Assembly (NCBI GenBank): GCA_947471745.1
Contig: CANJKZ010000956.1
Location: 248,001-312,000, forward strand
Origin: Closterium sp. Naga37s-1
Taxonomy: Eukaryota > Streptophyta > Zygnematophyceae > Desmidiales > Closteriaceae
Direction: 5' to 3'
Length of the DNA stretch: 64,000 bases
A program made the position numbers and the translations under genes. Below, in pieces: positions 44,573 through 56,998 of this stretch. The notes below the pieces were generated by a model. It made no database searches. It saw nothing but the letters and a program-made list of their open reading frames with translations, and was not told where the DNA came from. Position 1 is the stretch's first letter; each line of letters begins with the position of its first letter.

Positions 44573-47500
44573 CTAAGTCCATCAGGACTACTGAGTACAC
44601 TCGTGACCAGATTACAAGAAATTGAGTGCGGCAAGCTTTGTAATCGAGGAGGGCACTGTTCCTGACAGCAGGTTGGAGTTGAAAAGGCTGTTGGTGGTGT
44701 GGTGTCAGTGTGGTCGATGGACAGAGGGATGAAACGACCCGAGGTCGTTATTGAGGTTGTAGGAGCAGAGCAAAAGAGAGAGAAAAAGGGAAGGAATTTT
44801 CGTCAACCAATCTACTGACTGACTCTGCCCCACAGAACCCTCATGGTCAGTCAGAATCCTTCACGCGAAAGGAAAAGATAATTGCACATTCACAGGAGGA
44901 GAGGGAAGAGCTTACAGGGTTGTCAGAGTAGACAGAGAACCAACCTCCACAGGGATTGAACCCCTAAGCTGATTATTCAGAAAAGCCCTGACATTGGATG
45001 TGGACGAGAGGATGGCAAAATGCGGAATGTAGAATCAGACTGTGTGTGGGTGTTACCATGGTGGGTGTCACCATGGTGGGTGTTTGTTACCATGGTGGGT
45101 GTTACCATGGCGGGTGTTACCATGGTGGGTGTTACCATGGTGGGTATTACCATGGTGGGTGTTACCATGGTGGATGTTACCATGGTGGGTGTTACCATGG
45201 TGGGTGTTACCATGGTGGGTGTTACCATGGTGGATGTTACCATGGTGGGTGTTACCATGGCGGGTGTTACCATGGTCGATGTTACCATGGACACGCACAC
45301 AGGCAGTGACTCATCAAAAGGAGGACGCTGGAGGGTACAAGTTGGTTCGTGGTTCACAAGTGTGTGTAGCACAGTCTGTCATATTCCCCAAAAAACAAGG
45401 ATGCATCCCAGACTACTGACAGAACCAGAGGGTTGCTTACAGGCGAGTAGCTTGAATCAGTGCGCTGATGGCAGCAGGAAGGCTGCCAGACAGAAGGTTG
45501 TTCGAAACTTCCCTAAGAAAAGCAAGCAGGGCGGACAAAAGAAGAGAGAGAATAGACTCAAATATGCTGAGAAGAAGCACGCGGGTTAATGGAGGTAAGA
45601 GAGTGCAAGAGAAGAGGAGAGGCAGAAATTGGACGATTGATAACAAGGGGGAAGAGCCAGGAGAGCGGAGAGGAGAATCAAAACAGGTGTGCCCTTACAG
45701 GGTCCATAGTTTCGTCAATGCACCAATTTCAGAAGGAATAGGGCCACTGAGTTGGTTGTTGCTCAGCGTCCTGCGCGTGGTTGGAATTGCAATTAACAGA
45801 GAATGATTCGTCTCGTGGAGTGGGGGATAGTGGTGGAATAAATGAAGTCCTTCATGACATATTGGTGGGGTTCATGGCCTAGTGAGGTGAGTTGCATAAC
45901 AGGTAATGGTTCGCAAAATAAAGAGGGACCAATTGAAGGGTGGGGTAGGGGGAAATCGGGTGAGAATGGAGGACAGGGATGGGAAGTTTGATGGAAGTGG
46001 TATGCATGGTTAACGGGACGTGAGGCATAGGAAAGGAGATGTAAAGATGAAGGGAGAGGGAAGCGAGGAGAAACTAACGAGAATGATGCTCGCACAGGGT
46101 TGGGTGACACTCACACAGATGAGAGTGGGCAGCGTTAACTATTGCTTGGGAAACCAGTCAAACAGGGATAAGCTGATATAGGTAAGGTTTGAAGCAGGCA
46201 GCACAGCAAGTGACTGACAGGGGCAATGCTGCATAATCCATGTATGTGTGTGTGTGCTTCTTACTGGTAGGCTACACTAAGTACGAGCATTCCTCAGAAA
46301 AGGAAACTGACAGCATCAGAGGCACAGAGGGTCACTCACAGGCGAGTAACTGGGAGGAGTCCGCTGATGGTAGCAGGGATGCTGCCATCCAGCTGATTGT
46401 TTGAAAAGTCCCTGAGGAAGGCAGAAAAACAAGGCAGACGAGACAATATTACTTCGGCTTCGTTTAGTTCAACAAGGAAATAGAATGCACATGCGAGAGA
46501 GGACATCCAAGAGAACGATGAACATGCGACAGAGGAGAGTGGGGAATGAAGAAACGGACAAAAGGAGGAGCAGATGTAGAGGAAAGGGACGATGCAGCTT
46601 TGAACTAAGACAAGAGAGAGATTCGCGACACAGAAAGAGGAGTGAAAATAAGAAAAAGAAAGACCTTACAGCCAAACCATCTTGGTCAAAGACCCAACAT
46701 TAGCAGGAATAGAGCCAGTGAGCTGATTGTTGTTTAGTGACCTGTGACAAATGATGTGGGGTGCAGCAGACAAAAGCTGATACAAGAGGATGAAAGGAGT
46801 CGTGGAATGCAAGAGATGCTGTTGGAGATACTGTGGTGTGCTCCGATGCAAAATGAACCCCTGCGATGAGTTCCAATAGGCTTGGGCTGCAAAATACAAG
46901 AGGACCAACCAACCAACCAACCAAGAGGCGGATGAACAGACATTATCGCCTGGCGCGTGCATGAGAGGGCTAAACAGCCGCCGATGTGGCATGTATGTGA
47001 GAGCAGTGCAGTGCATTGCAGTGCATTGCGGTGATAGAAGGGCAGTTTTTACAAGGTTGTGAGCGCTGTGAGCTTGGATATCGTGGAGGGCACGGTTCCA
47101 GAGAGCAAGTTGGAGTGGAGATAGCTGATGGAGGCACGGGAAGTTATTCAAAAAATGAACATCTGTGTGTCACAACGTGGATACATTAACCGAGCTGGAT
47201 AGAATCCGCAGGCTCGTACATGAAGCTGCATTGCTTTCACAGGATGGGACGGCCAGAGTCCTTTTGAAACAGAATAATGACAGGGAGAATAAAAAATGGG
47301 ACAAAAGACTGAGATATGGCCAAGATGAGACACGCAGACATGAGGTATTGTGTGGAGAGGCCTCACAGAATTGAGAGTTTTGTAAGCGCCCCAACTTCAG
47401 GAGGGATGGAGCCGGTGAGCTGGTTGGCATACAGGGATCTTGAGGAGGAGGGCACATTTTCCAAGGAATGGTGGCACAGAGAATAGAAAAGGATCCAAGA

Positions 47501-48133
47501 GGTTTAAGCTACTATGCTGAGTGGACCCGAATGCACTTGGGCCATCGGCAATGCCAGGAAACGTTAACGGTGGCACAGAGCATAGAAATAGATCTATGTG
47601 GTGAAGCTATTATGCTGGGTGGGCCCGTTAGCACTTTCATTCCATGAAAAGCGAACGGTTGACTGTCTTACAAAGTCGTAAGTGCTGTGAGCTTTGAGAT
47701 CGTGGAGGGCACGGATCCTGAGAGCAGGTTGGAGCAAAGATTGCTGATAAGGGCAGGTGGAGAGACAGTGAGGAAGAGAGCAGAAGAGAAGAGAGGGCAT
47801 GGTCGACTGGGGGTCATTCTAGCTTGACTTTGGAGTCATCAATGTAAAGGGACACGAAAGCACAGGGGAGGGAGCAGGAAACTAGAGAGGGAGCAGTCAG
47901 AAAGGCACAACAACTATAAAGAGCTGTGACACGCAAAAGTGGAGGAGCAGAGAGTAGTGGAGAGGTAGGAAGGTTGAGAAACGAATACCACATGGTGAAA
48001 TGCAGAAAAGACGGCAGGGAGGGAGAGGAGAGAATAGCGGAACAGAAGGGTTAGCGCTTACAGTTGTGAGAGTTTGGTCATGAAACCAATCTCAGCAGGG
48101 ATGGTGCCAGTGAGTTGATTCACAAAGATATTC
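39351..48133 (-). CDS. Leucine-rich-repeat gene, plant type, multi-exon (copy 1, partial)
   Basis: Read on the - strand, 21 LRR exons occur. Eighteen intact ones are 72 nt: 48062-48133, 47672-47743, 47367-47438, 47053-47124, 46670-46741, 46340-46411, 45699-45770, 45441-45512, 44916-44987, 44616-44687, 43958-44029, 43610-43681, 42847-42918, 42241-42312, 41337-41408, 40977-41048, 40492-40563 and 40236-40307. Odd ones are 43169-43239 (71 nt), about 41745-41779 (half an LRR) and 39351-39426 (76 nt, off frame). Introns are phase 2, with donors mostly GTAAG or GTGAG. Each exon codes one 24-residue LRR such as SLNNNQLTGSIPANVGSL, the plant receptor-like type. The 40236-40307 exon has a non-GT donor (ATAAGC). 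No signal peptide, transmembrane segment or kinase is in view. The duplication breakpoint removes the upstream exons, so this copy is probably a truncated or decaying gene. Confidence 0.82.
39556..39854. mobile_element. MITE-like element in an LRR intron (copy 1)
   Basis: Terminal inverted repeats TCAGGGCCCAAATTGC and TCAAGGCCCAAATTGC (right end, read inward) bound 299 bp. Inside are about 2.6 copies of a 30-bp tandem unit (39641-39717, AATCTGATTGGTTACGGAAG...). No coding capacity or clear target duplication is seen. Confidence 0.6.
42500..42790. other. Possible interspersed repeat in an LRR intron
   Basis: GAGCC/AGCT-rich sequence of different texture from the surrounding purine-rich introns (GTCGAGCCTGGCTCAGC, GACTCGAGCCAAGCTGG). 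No ends or family are recognisable. It recurs in copy 2 at about 60148-60438. Confidence 0.3.
43270..43575 (-). pseudogene. Copia RT fragment filling an LRR-gene intron (copy 1)
   Basis: Read on the - strand, this codes HKPLYGLKQAPRWWYRKL and MLLVYVDDFIILSSS, then RFKLRDLGPLSYHL, a piece of Ty1/copia reverse transcriptase. It makes up nearly all of the 370-bp interval between the LRR exons at 43610-43681 and 43169-43239. Its sequence differs from copia A to D, so it comes from another family. It is a short fossil fragment without LTRs. Confidence 0.82.
44456..44570. repeat. (AC)n / (CT)n microsatellite (copy 1)
   Basis: An intronic AC repeat with a short CT block. Its length and interruptions differ from copy 2 (62104-62221). 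Confidence 0.95.
45046..45295. repeat. 15-bp minisatellite GTTACCATGGTGGGT (copy 1)
   Basis: About 16 units, each with a CCATGG palindrome, lie in the intron between the exons at 44916-44987 and 45441-45512. It is open in several frames because the unit is a multiple of three, but it is not coding as far as I can tell. Confidence 0.92.
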
Positions 48134-48235
48134 CTGTAAGTTAGATTTCAAGCAGGAGTATGCAGTGAGTGGGAGGTACGCGGAAGAGACGTCGGAGTGA
48201 GGAGGGGAAGGGTCCATTCCAGGTATACTTGTGCA

Positions 48236-48375
48236 ACGAGACGAGTTACTCGCTCGGTATCGCCCGAGTTACTCGTTTGGGTGCGAGTAACGAGTTTCGG
48301 TTTTTGTCAACTTTACTCGGGCGAGTCGAGCCGAGTTTTACTCGCCGAGTTTTTTTTGCTCGACGAGTACTCGCC
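48236..48375. repeat. ACTCG-rich palindromic cluster next to the duplication junction
   Basis: Repeated ACTCG and CGAGT words form small inverted pairs (ACTCGGGCGAGT, ACTCGCCGAGT, CGAGTTACTCG). A direct repeat of GGCTTCCATG follows at 48392-48411, and the junction comes directly after. Confidence 0.7.
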
Positions 48376-48410
48376 TATCCAGGTCTAAGCAGGCTTCCAT
48401 GGGCTTCCAT

Positions 48411-51400
48411 GGGTAGACCGCCACGAAACAGAGCCGGAACCAAGGCTGAAGGTGTAACCCTGTGACGACCGCTGAGTAGCCAGGTCGTCAACCCAAGACG
48501 CGTCTGCGTGACCAGTAAGGACCACTGGACTCCGCCCTCCAAGCACTAGCCCCATGCCCGACGTACTGCACAAGTAGCGCAACACCCTCTTCGCTGCAGC
48601 CATGTGCTCTGGTCGGTGTCTCCCAGGAGCAACATAGCGTGCCAAGATGCTAAGAGGGTATGCTAGGTCAGGTCGTGTGCAGGTCATCAGGTACATGAGG
48701 CAGCCAACAAGCTCTGGGTACGGGCCACTCGGCTCTACGGACTCATCCGAAGGCAGAGCTGAGAGCAAGTGGCGAGTAGACAGAGGAGTGGCCTGAGGCG
48801 AGGAGTACGTGAAGTCGAAGCGCTGAAGGACCTGCTGCACCATGTGTGACTGAGTCAGGGTAATGGTGCGCCGTGCTCTGTCCCGAGTGATCTGCAAGGC
48901 AAGATAGCTGCGCAGTTCACCCAGGTCTGTGCACATGTGTCTCTTCTGCAGCTCGGACTTCACGTGGGCGAGTCCAGCAGTGTCAGCCGTAGCAAAGACC
49001 AAGTCGTCGACGTACACGAGGATGTAGAACGGCGGCAGTAAAGTGTCGGTGCGAAGAAACAGCGACCGGTCAGCAGTAGAAGGAGCAAACCCAAGAGCCG
49101 CAAGAGTAGTCCTCAGTGTGTCGTGCCACTCACGGGGCGCCTGGCGGAGACCGTAGACTGGCCGCCGGAGGCTCCACTGGGTACCAGCAGGAAACGACCC
49201 AGTGAAGCCAGGTGGGCGGCGCAGCCAGATCTCCTCGTGCAGGCTGCCCTGCAGGAAAGCAGTGCTGAAGTCAAGAGAGTGAAGCTCGTAATCTCGCTGA
49301 GCAGCAACGTGTAGTAGAACCCGAAGAGTGGTCATCTTCGGGGTCGGGGAGAAGGTCTGAAAGTAGTCAACTCCCTGCCGCTGACTGAAGCCTCGAGCCA
49401 CGTAACGCGCCTTGAAGACAGGGGGAGAACCCGGCGGCCGCTTCACCCTGAAAATCCACATGCCACTGACGATGTTCGCCCCAGGTGGGGGAACCTCGTC
49501 GACGTAAGTGCCTGTGGACTTCCAGGAAGCCATCTCTGCGTCCATGGCTGACTGCCACTGAGAGGAGTAGGGACCCTCGATCGCCTCAGCGTATGATCGA
49601 GGAGTCGGGATGTCTGGTGCATCCGGGTCTCCCTCAGGGGCAATCAGCGTGGACACGAGATGAGGCAAAGCAGCAGCAAAACACTGGAACTCCTCCTGCC
49701 TGTCCTCAAGGACGTCCGTGCTAAGAGCACACTCACCCCCGACGGACGGAGGACAGACAGACTCAGACTCAGCAACGAGACTAGTGGCGTAGTCTAGACG
49801 ACAGCGAGCAGCAAAGTCGACAAGCTCAGCAACGAAGGCAGATGCAGCAGTGGACTCAAAGGAAGGGTCAGTGACAACAGTGGCCAGGAGACGCGTGACA
49901 GTAGGACTGGCAGCACGAAGAGAGTCAGACTCAGGGTCAGCAGGAACAGGAAGAGAGGACTCTGGAGGAGACGGCAACGGGACACGCAGAGGAGCAGTGG
50001 AAGGACGCAGTGCCATCTGGTGTGTGCCTGGGACTGCAGGAGGACGCGGACGCGGAGCACGACGACTAGTGCGAGCAGCACGAACAGGCGACGCAGGACG
50101 AGACGCAGGCTCACGACGCTCAGCAAGACCTCCAGTAGGACCAGTGTAGGGAGAAGGAGCAGGAAGGGGGGAGGCGGGCTGTAACTGTGACTCGGACTGG
50201 ACAGGCTGTGGACACTCTAAGGGAGGAGCAGGACCAGTAGAGGGCGGGAGACCAAGAACCTGCTCAAGGAGCGGAACGAAGTACGGCCACGGCCGCGCAG
50301 CGCCTCCAGAACCAGCAGGGACAGCACCAGCACCCCCAGCGTCAGCACCAGCGCCAGCAGAACCTCCAGCTCCAACAGCCCTAGAAGCACCAGCGCCAGC
50401 AGCACCACCAGCGCCAACACCCACAGCAGCGTCAGCTCCAGCAGCTCCAGCAGCTCCAGCTCCAGCAGGACCGTCAGCTCCAGTACCGCCATCAGCACCC
50501 CCAGTCCCAGTAGCTCCAGTACTGCCAGTACGAGCACCTCCAAGACCAGGAGCAACAGTAGCACCTCCAGCTCCAGCAGCTCGGCTCCAGCGCCGGGCAA
50601 ACCACTCGCGCAGCTCCTGCGGAGAGAGTGGCTCCCGCCTCGACGAAGCACCGCCAGAGGCCACCCGAGCAGACCCAGCACCCCCAGGCTCCGCACCCCC
50701 AGGCTCCGGACCCCAAGGCTCAGCACCCCAAGACTCCGCACCCCGAGGCTCAGCACCCCCAGACTCAGCACCCCGAGACTCAGCACCCCCAGGCTCCGCA
50801 CCCCCAGGCTCAACACCCCCAGACCCGGCACCCACAGGCTCAGCTCCCCTAGCAGCACCAGACTCAACAGCTACCTCGACAGGCTCGACAGCGTCTACCT
50901 GGGACACACCTGACGGGGCAGGACCCTGAGGTGGGAAAGGGTATACCGGGGGAGGACCTGGCGCAAGGAAGAGCGGCAGCGGGGGGAGGGGCGCAGTGCG
51001 GTAGGGGAAGAGACGGTAGTAAGGCACCGACTCGTCAAAGGTGACGTCCTGGGAGGACAGAACACGGCGCGAGGTGGGGTGGTAAAACTGCCACCCAGGC
51101 GCGTCAGGGGGGAAGCCAAGGAAGACGCAGGGAACAGCACGGGGGGACAGCTTGTCCGCAGACGAGTCGCGGACAAACGCTCGAGATCCCCAGACCCGAA
51201 ATGCAGACGCATCACCAACCTTCCCCGTCCACCGCAAGGTGGGGGAGGTCTCTGGCAAGGAGACCCGGGGCTGAAGGTTGAGCTGATGCGCTGCGTACTG
51301 AACTGCAAACGGCCACAGAAAATGGGGGGCAGCCGCATGGATCACGGACGTACGAGCGACGTCCATGACCATGCCAATGCGGTGCTCAGCAATCCCATTT

Positions 51401-54400
51401 TGCTGTGGAGAAGCCGGAAGCGTGAAGGTCTGGCGGATGCCCTGTGCACGACAGAAGGCTCCCAGACGGGCAGAGGAAAACTCCCCGCCTCTGTCAGAGT
51501 GCAGACGCAGAACAGGAAAGTCCGAGCCGAAACTCTCTCGGAGGTGGAGACGAGCTGCGCGGATCCAGTCGATCAACACCTCAGTGACGTCACCCTTGCT
51601 GCGCAAGGGGAACACCGTGGTGTAACGCGAGTAGTCGTCAACCACCAACAGGAAGTAACGCTCGTGACCCTGGCCACGGACGCGGGCGGGGCCCCACACG
51701 TCCATGTGAAGAGTCTGCAGTGGAGCCGCTGTCGGAGGAAACTCGGAGGAGTGAGGGGCGGCGCGCTGCCGTCCCTCGACGCAGGGGACGCAGGTAGGGG
51801 CAGGCCCCGGAGGCAGGGGAGGTAGGGACCGGGGGAGACCAGAGACAAGGACACGGGAGGCCATGCCTCGGAGACGAGGCAGGGAGGGGTGACCAAGGCG
51901 GTGGTGCCAAAGGAGAGTCTGGTGGGACAGGAGACGACACGAGCAGGGAGCAGACTCAGGACCAGACCTGGACGCTGCAGCCAACACCTGACGCGACGCA
52001 GCGACCTGACCAGACTCAGTAACCGGAGGAGACTCAGTAGTCAGTGTGTACAGGCTCGACCCCGGTCGACGGGTAAACGTGGCCAAGTGTCGGCCCGTCC
52101 GAGCACACGTACAGTGGGTCACCCGCTGACTCGCAGGAGTGAACTGGTCAACCCCCCGATCCTGTAGATCAGCACCACTCACCAAGTTTGTAGAGAACGA
52201 GGGGAGGTAGAGACCGGACAGGGTGCCAGAGGGGGCTGCCGGACACGGTAAGACAGTGGAGAAGCTAGCAAGGACAGGACCCCCAGAGGGGTCCGCCAGG
52301 GAGACCGCAACCGGCCGACGAAGCGACGTAAGCGTGGTGCGGTCTCGAAAGAAGGAGCGGGAAGCACCCGAGTCAAGGGTGAAGGTGTGTAGGGCCTGAG
52401 CCGACGTGGTACCTGAGAGAGCAGACGCACCAGCACCTGGGGCAGTAGACGCACTAGCACCTAGAGCAGCAGTCTCACCAGCACCTAGAGCAGCAGCCTC
52501 AATGCCCGGGTCAGGCGGAACACACAGGTAGCAGTCACCCTCATCACTAGTAGACACAGCATACATGGCAGCAAGAATAGCATCATAATCAAGATCAAAG
52601 ATAGCAACCCCCGCCCTAGACAGGTCTCCCCAGCGAGGGATCTCAGTGGCGTCTGGGAACTGGTGACGCCACGCGTCCGTCAGGCGGCCGAAGCAGCGCT
52701 GGGTGGAGTGAGGGCCCCCGCACTGCTCACCAGTGCGGTCGCCGGTACGGAGGACGTAGGTGCAGGGACCAGCACCTCGCTGACGCCCAGCGTACCACTC
52801 ACGAAGCTACTGGGGGGACGGGGTCTCACGACTGCGCTGCTGCTGCTGGCGCGGACCACCACCGGAGCCACTCCTCTGCACAAAGCGGCGACCAGCTCCA
52901 CCGCTGTCTCCGCCGCCTCCGCTACCTCCGCCGCCTCCTCCACCTCCGCTCCCTCCGCCACCGCTGCCGCCTCCTCCGCCTCCACTGCTGCCACTGACAC
53001 CTCCACCCCCACCACCACTCCCACCACCACCCCCACCCCCTCCACTGCCCCCACCACCACCTCCACCGCCCCCGCCAGCCCCTCCAACACCCTTGCCCCC
53101 CTTGCCCTTGCCGGGGCGACGTCTCCCGCTAGGGGCAGACGCAGCGCCGGCCGACTCGAAACCAACAAGGTCGGCCGCAGCAGCAGAAGCAACAGAGGGC
53201 AAGAGGGGGGAGGGGGAACACCCCGCAAAGACGGGGGTGCGAGGGTCACCACGAGAGGCTCCTACAGCGACTATGCTCTGCTCTGCTGCTAGGAGGCGCT
53301 CCTCGAGGAGGTCAACGGTGAGTGTGGTGGGGCAAACTGAGAGGAAGTGGTCCCTGACTAAGCGAAGGGAGTCAGGGAGCCGGGTGACTATGTAGTAGAG
53401 GGTGATGTACATGGGGGGGGGGTTCTTGGCACAGAACTCAGCAGGGAGCGCAGTGCGGTAGCGAGTGTCGCTAGTGCGAAGGTGCGTAATGAGGTCAGCG
53501 ACTGTGGGAAAGGCAGCAAGGTCAACGAACAGGTACGGCAGCATGAGGCGGCTAAGCGCAGCAGTGGCAGGGGAAGAGTAGCGCGCAACTACAGCGTCGT
53601 ACAAGGTCTGAGCACTCTTGTACTGGCTAAAGTGCGCACGCTCAGTGGTCGGTAAGTGGCGACGCACAGCAAGACGGGCAGCAGCATCGCGTGTGGCCCA
53701 CTGTGAGCGTACAGTGCTGTCAGCAGTAGCAAGCGGGGCAGGAGAGGCACCAGAGGTGAGATCGAACAGGGACAGTCCGTCTGCTCTATCGCACTGTAGG
53801 AACAGCTGGAGGTCATCGACCCAGACCTCAAAGTCAACAGCACGACCCTCAGCATCAAAGGTAAGGACACTGGGGGTAGCCATGACTGCAGCGGCCTAGC
53901 AGGGAGGGATCTCACCAGTCGGAGGAAGTAGGGCCGGGGCGCGCAGGGCGGCTCGGCGACAGAGCGGCTGGGCGGCAGGGTGGCTCGGCGGCTCGGCTGA
54001 TGGGCGGCTCGGTGGCACGGCTGCTGGGCGGCTCGGCTGTCGGGCGGCTCGGCGGCTCGGTTGTTGGGCGGCTCGGCGGCTGGGCGGCCCGGCTGCAGGG
54101 CGGCTCGGCGGCTCGGCTGCGGGGCGGCTCTGCTGTCGGGCGGCTCGGCGGCTCGGCGGCTCGGCTGCGGAGGGGCTGCGTCCGGGACAGGGTCGGGGCC
54201 GAGGCAGGGCCGGGACGGGGTCGTAACGGGGCCGGGACAGGGTCGGGGCCGGGGCAGGTCCGGGACAAGGTCGGGGACAGGGCCGGGCCGGGCCGGGAAG
54301 GGACGGCGTAGGAGCCGCGTCAGGTGCCGCGGCAAGGGCAGCGTCGGGGGGCCGCGGTAGGGGCCGCGTCAGGGGCCGCGTCAGGGGCGGCGTAGGGGCC

Positions 54401-55177
54401 GCAACAGGGGCGGCGTAGGGGCCGCGTAGGGGCGGCGCAGGGGGCGCGGCAGGGGCGGTGCAAGGGGCGCGGCAGGGGCAGTGGAGGGGCCGAAGCAGGG
54501 GCGGCGTAGGGGCCACGTCAGGGGCCGCACCAGGGGCCGCGTCAGGGGCCGCGTCAGGGGCCGCGCCAAGGGCCGCGTCAGGGGCCGCGCCAGGGGCCGC
54601 GTCAGGGGCCGCGTCAGGGGCCGCGCCAGGGGCCGCGTCAGGGGCCGCGTCAGGGGCCGCGCCAGGGGTCGCGTAGGGGCCGCGTCAGGGGCCGCGTCAG
54701 GGGCCGCGTCAGGGGCCGCGCCAGGGGCCGCGTCAGGGGCCGCGTCAGGGGCCGCGCCAGGGGCCGCGTAGGGGCCGCGTCAGGGGCCGCGTCAGGGGCC
54801 GCGCCAGGGGCCGCGTCAGGGGCCGCGCCAGGGGCCGCGTAGGGGCCGCGCCAGGGGCGACGTAGGGCCGGTTAGGGGCCGCGTAGGGGCCGCTTAGGGG
54901 CCGCGTAGGGGCCGCGTAGGAGGCCGCGTAGGGGCCGCTAAAAAATATTTTTAGGGCAGGGCAGAATGCGCGTCGGGCAGCTAAAAACAAATCTTATGGT
55001 GGGCCCTTAGGAAGGAACGGTCCCATGTAGGAACCCGCTCTATACCATGTGAAGAAAGAAAACAGGAATGAATGAACTAGGAAACAGGAGGGTACAAGTA
55101 GGAAAACCTAGAAGTGTTGTACCCCATATTGTCCAACCCACTACAGCCTACACAGACTATAGCATATAAGTTTGACA
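48411..55177 (-). mobile_element. Copia D (copy 2), truncated by the duplication breakpoint
   Basis: It lacks its left LTR and the end of RNase H because the duplicated unit starts inside the element. The right LTR is at 55048-55177, the leader arrays at about 53886-54940, gag from 53883 down to about 52620, and pol from about 52566 down to the junction. Its pol reading is open over a longer stretch than in copy 1. It is still a fossil, truncated and with about one other break. Confidence 0.92.
55048..55177 (-). repeat. Copia D right LTR (copy 2)
   Basis: Counterpart of 37402-37531, from TGTGAAG to TTTGACA. Confidence 0.92.
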
Positions 55178-55182
55178 TCGTG

Positions 55183-55709
55183 CGCCCATAACCCCCCAGG
55201 CGAACACGCCTGTAACCCCTCCTAGGATCAATCGGACATCTACAGTACAGTGCAGATCTACTGACACCCCCCCACATTAAGAGGCCCTGGACTGAGCACA
55301 GCGGCAACGACCTACATATGCATACTCCAGGATTCGAACCCAAGACCGCTCTGATACCATTTCATAATCCCAACCACTAGACCATTGGGATAAAAGGGCT
55401 TTGTTAAGTTGCGTGTCAGTGCGCTCATAACCTCCCAGGACAACGAGTATGTAACCCTTCCCTAGGATCAATCGGGGATCATTAGTGGACCTCTGACACC
55501 CCCCTCGCACTGGGATGCCCGAAGTGCACACACTGGGATTCGAACCCGAGACCTTCGCTCTGATACCATGTCAGAATCCCAACCACTAGGCCATTGGGAT
55601 AAAAGGGCTTGTTTGTGTAGCGGGTTCGTGTGCCCACAACCCCCCAGGCGAACGCGCCTGTAACCCCCCCTATGATCAATCGGGCATCCTCAGTGCAGAT
55701 CTACTGACA
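55183..55709 (-). mobile_element. TRIM-like element (copy 2, part)
   Basis: It contains the rest of LTR 1 (55183-55266), LTR 2 (55360-55498), LTR 3 (55569-55709) and both inner domains with TGGTATCAGAGC primer sites on the - strand. Confidence 0.85.
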
Positions 55710-56381
55710 CGTGGGACCATTTCGCATTACTCAAATGGTGACACCTGTCACGGCAAGGTTACTGCTCCCCGACGACTGGAAAATACACAACGCATTCCAC
55801 GTCAATCTGCTGCGTCATTACGATGCACCCCAGTCGCCAACCATCGCCCGACCAAATATTGCGCCAAGTGTCCGACCTGTGGCAGACCCGACACTCGAAC
55901 CATGGAAGATTCTGAACCATCACGTGGATCTAACGGCCTCGGGACGCCGCGTCGTCGTTTTACTTCGCTGGAAAGATCGTAAAAGCGATGACGACACGTA
56001 CGTTGCCGCTGGCTCGCTACAGGGGCACCCGTTTCTGCAAGATTATTTGACTCACCAGCGCGTCTCGGATATACACCACCTTTCTCAAAAGGGGGGGGTA
56101 GTGTAAGGATTTTTCCCTAATTCCTTACCGAGTCACACTGTACGCGTACAGACCCCAACTTTCGGAGTTCAGGCTCGGTCCGACAACCTCGCCCTCCGAA
56201 CCACCATCGCGTCGCCTTTGGGTTTTCCAACCCCGAGCCTGCACCCAGCCATTCGCGGTCCCGCGACCTCGGCCTAGCTAGCAGTTGCTATATTAGTGCT
56301 AGGCTTCATTATTTTCTAAGTACTTGTTATCACTTCCGCGTTATTGAATCCTGCGCACTCTCTTCATTACAACTCATAACA
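55710..56381 (+). mobile_element. Gypsy 3' end (copy 2): chromodomain-like segment and 3' LTR
   Basis: The coding tail spans 55710-56101 and the LTR 56102-56381. The tail is continuous with GPFRITQMV...KIHNAFHVNLL and ends at the polypurine tract. It is a fragment without the rest of the element. Confidence 0.88.
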
Positions 56382-56386
56382 ATATG

Positions 56387-56998
56387 CTAGTTTTGTGGTG
56401 TGCAATACCAGATAACGTCAGAATCATGTCTGAACCGCAGCATGGCCATGGTCGTTATACCTCCTGTGATCGAGGGGCATAAAAGCTTCATGGCTGTTAC
56501 CGAGGGTCCTGTGCGGACCCGACTTTCCTTACGTCTCCCCGCGCTAGTATCCCGCTTGATGTCTTGTGTGTTCTAGTTACCGCTTGCGCCGCACGAAACC
56601 ATGCCGTCGGCAGTGCTGCCACCGCCATGTCCACGTGTCCGCGCCATTTCCGCGTCATCTCGCGTTGCTCTCGGCTCTCCACGTTGCGACAACCGGGTGC
56701 GATGGCGAGGCACGAGCCCCTTAGGGGTGGCGGCATGTGTGCACATGGATGGCAGGGGCGCCGGCAGCGATGGAGAGGGCGACCCCCCACCCTGTGGTCA
56801 TGGTCATCCTGGTGTGGGGAGTCATCGAAATAGGCATTGGGAATTTCAGTTAGCAATTTATTGCGTATGTGAAAGATGAGACAACAAGCACATACTTGGG
56901 CGACCTGAGCTGCTGCAAACTACAGAACTGAGAACGGTGAGTTAGAGAAGGAGGAGAAGAACAGGAGAGAGCGTTGTGCTATCAAACAGATGCCCTAC
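56387..56998. other. Unassigned host DNA (copy 2 of 38739-39350)
   Basis: Same content as in copy 1. No gene is supported. Confidence 0.4.

Larger units (their letters stand above)
30775..48410. repeat. Segmental tandem duplication, copy 1 (17,636-bp unit)
   Basis: Sequence from 30775 onward recurs from 48411 onward with an offset of 17,636-17,652 bp. It covers most of copia D, the TRIM, the gypsy 3' end and the LRR gene. By eye the copies differ by scattered single bases, a 2-bp indel near 38147 and microsatellite length. The two breakpoints share GGGTAG. Confidence 0.95.

Noticed and set aside
45046-45295. CRISPR-like array
   Set aside because: Units are 15 bp and directly adjacent, with no spacers, in a eukaryotic intron.
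30775-48410. The 17.6-kb repeats as giant LTRs of one element
   Set aside because: They contain unrelated host exons and partial elements, lack TG...CA ends and join directly in tandem without an inner region.
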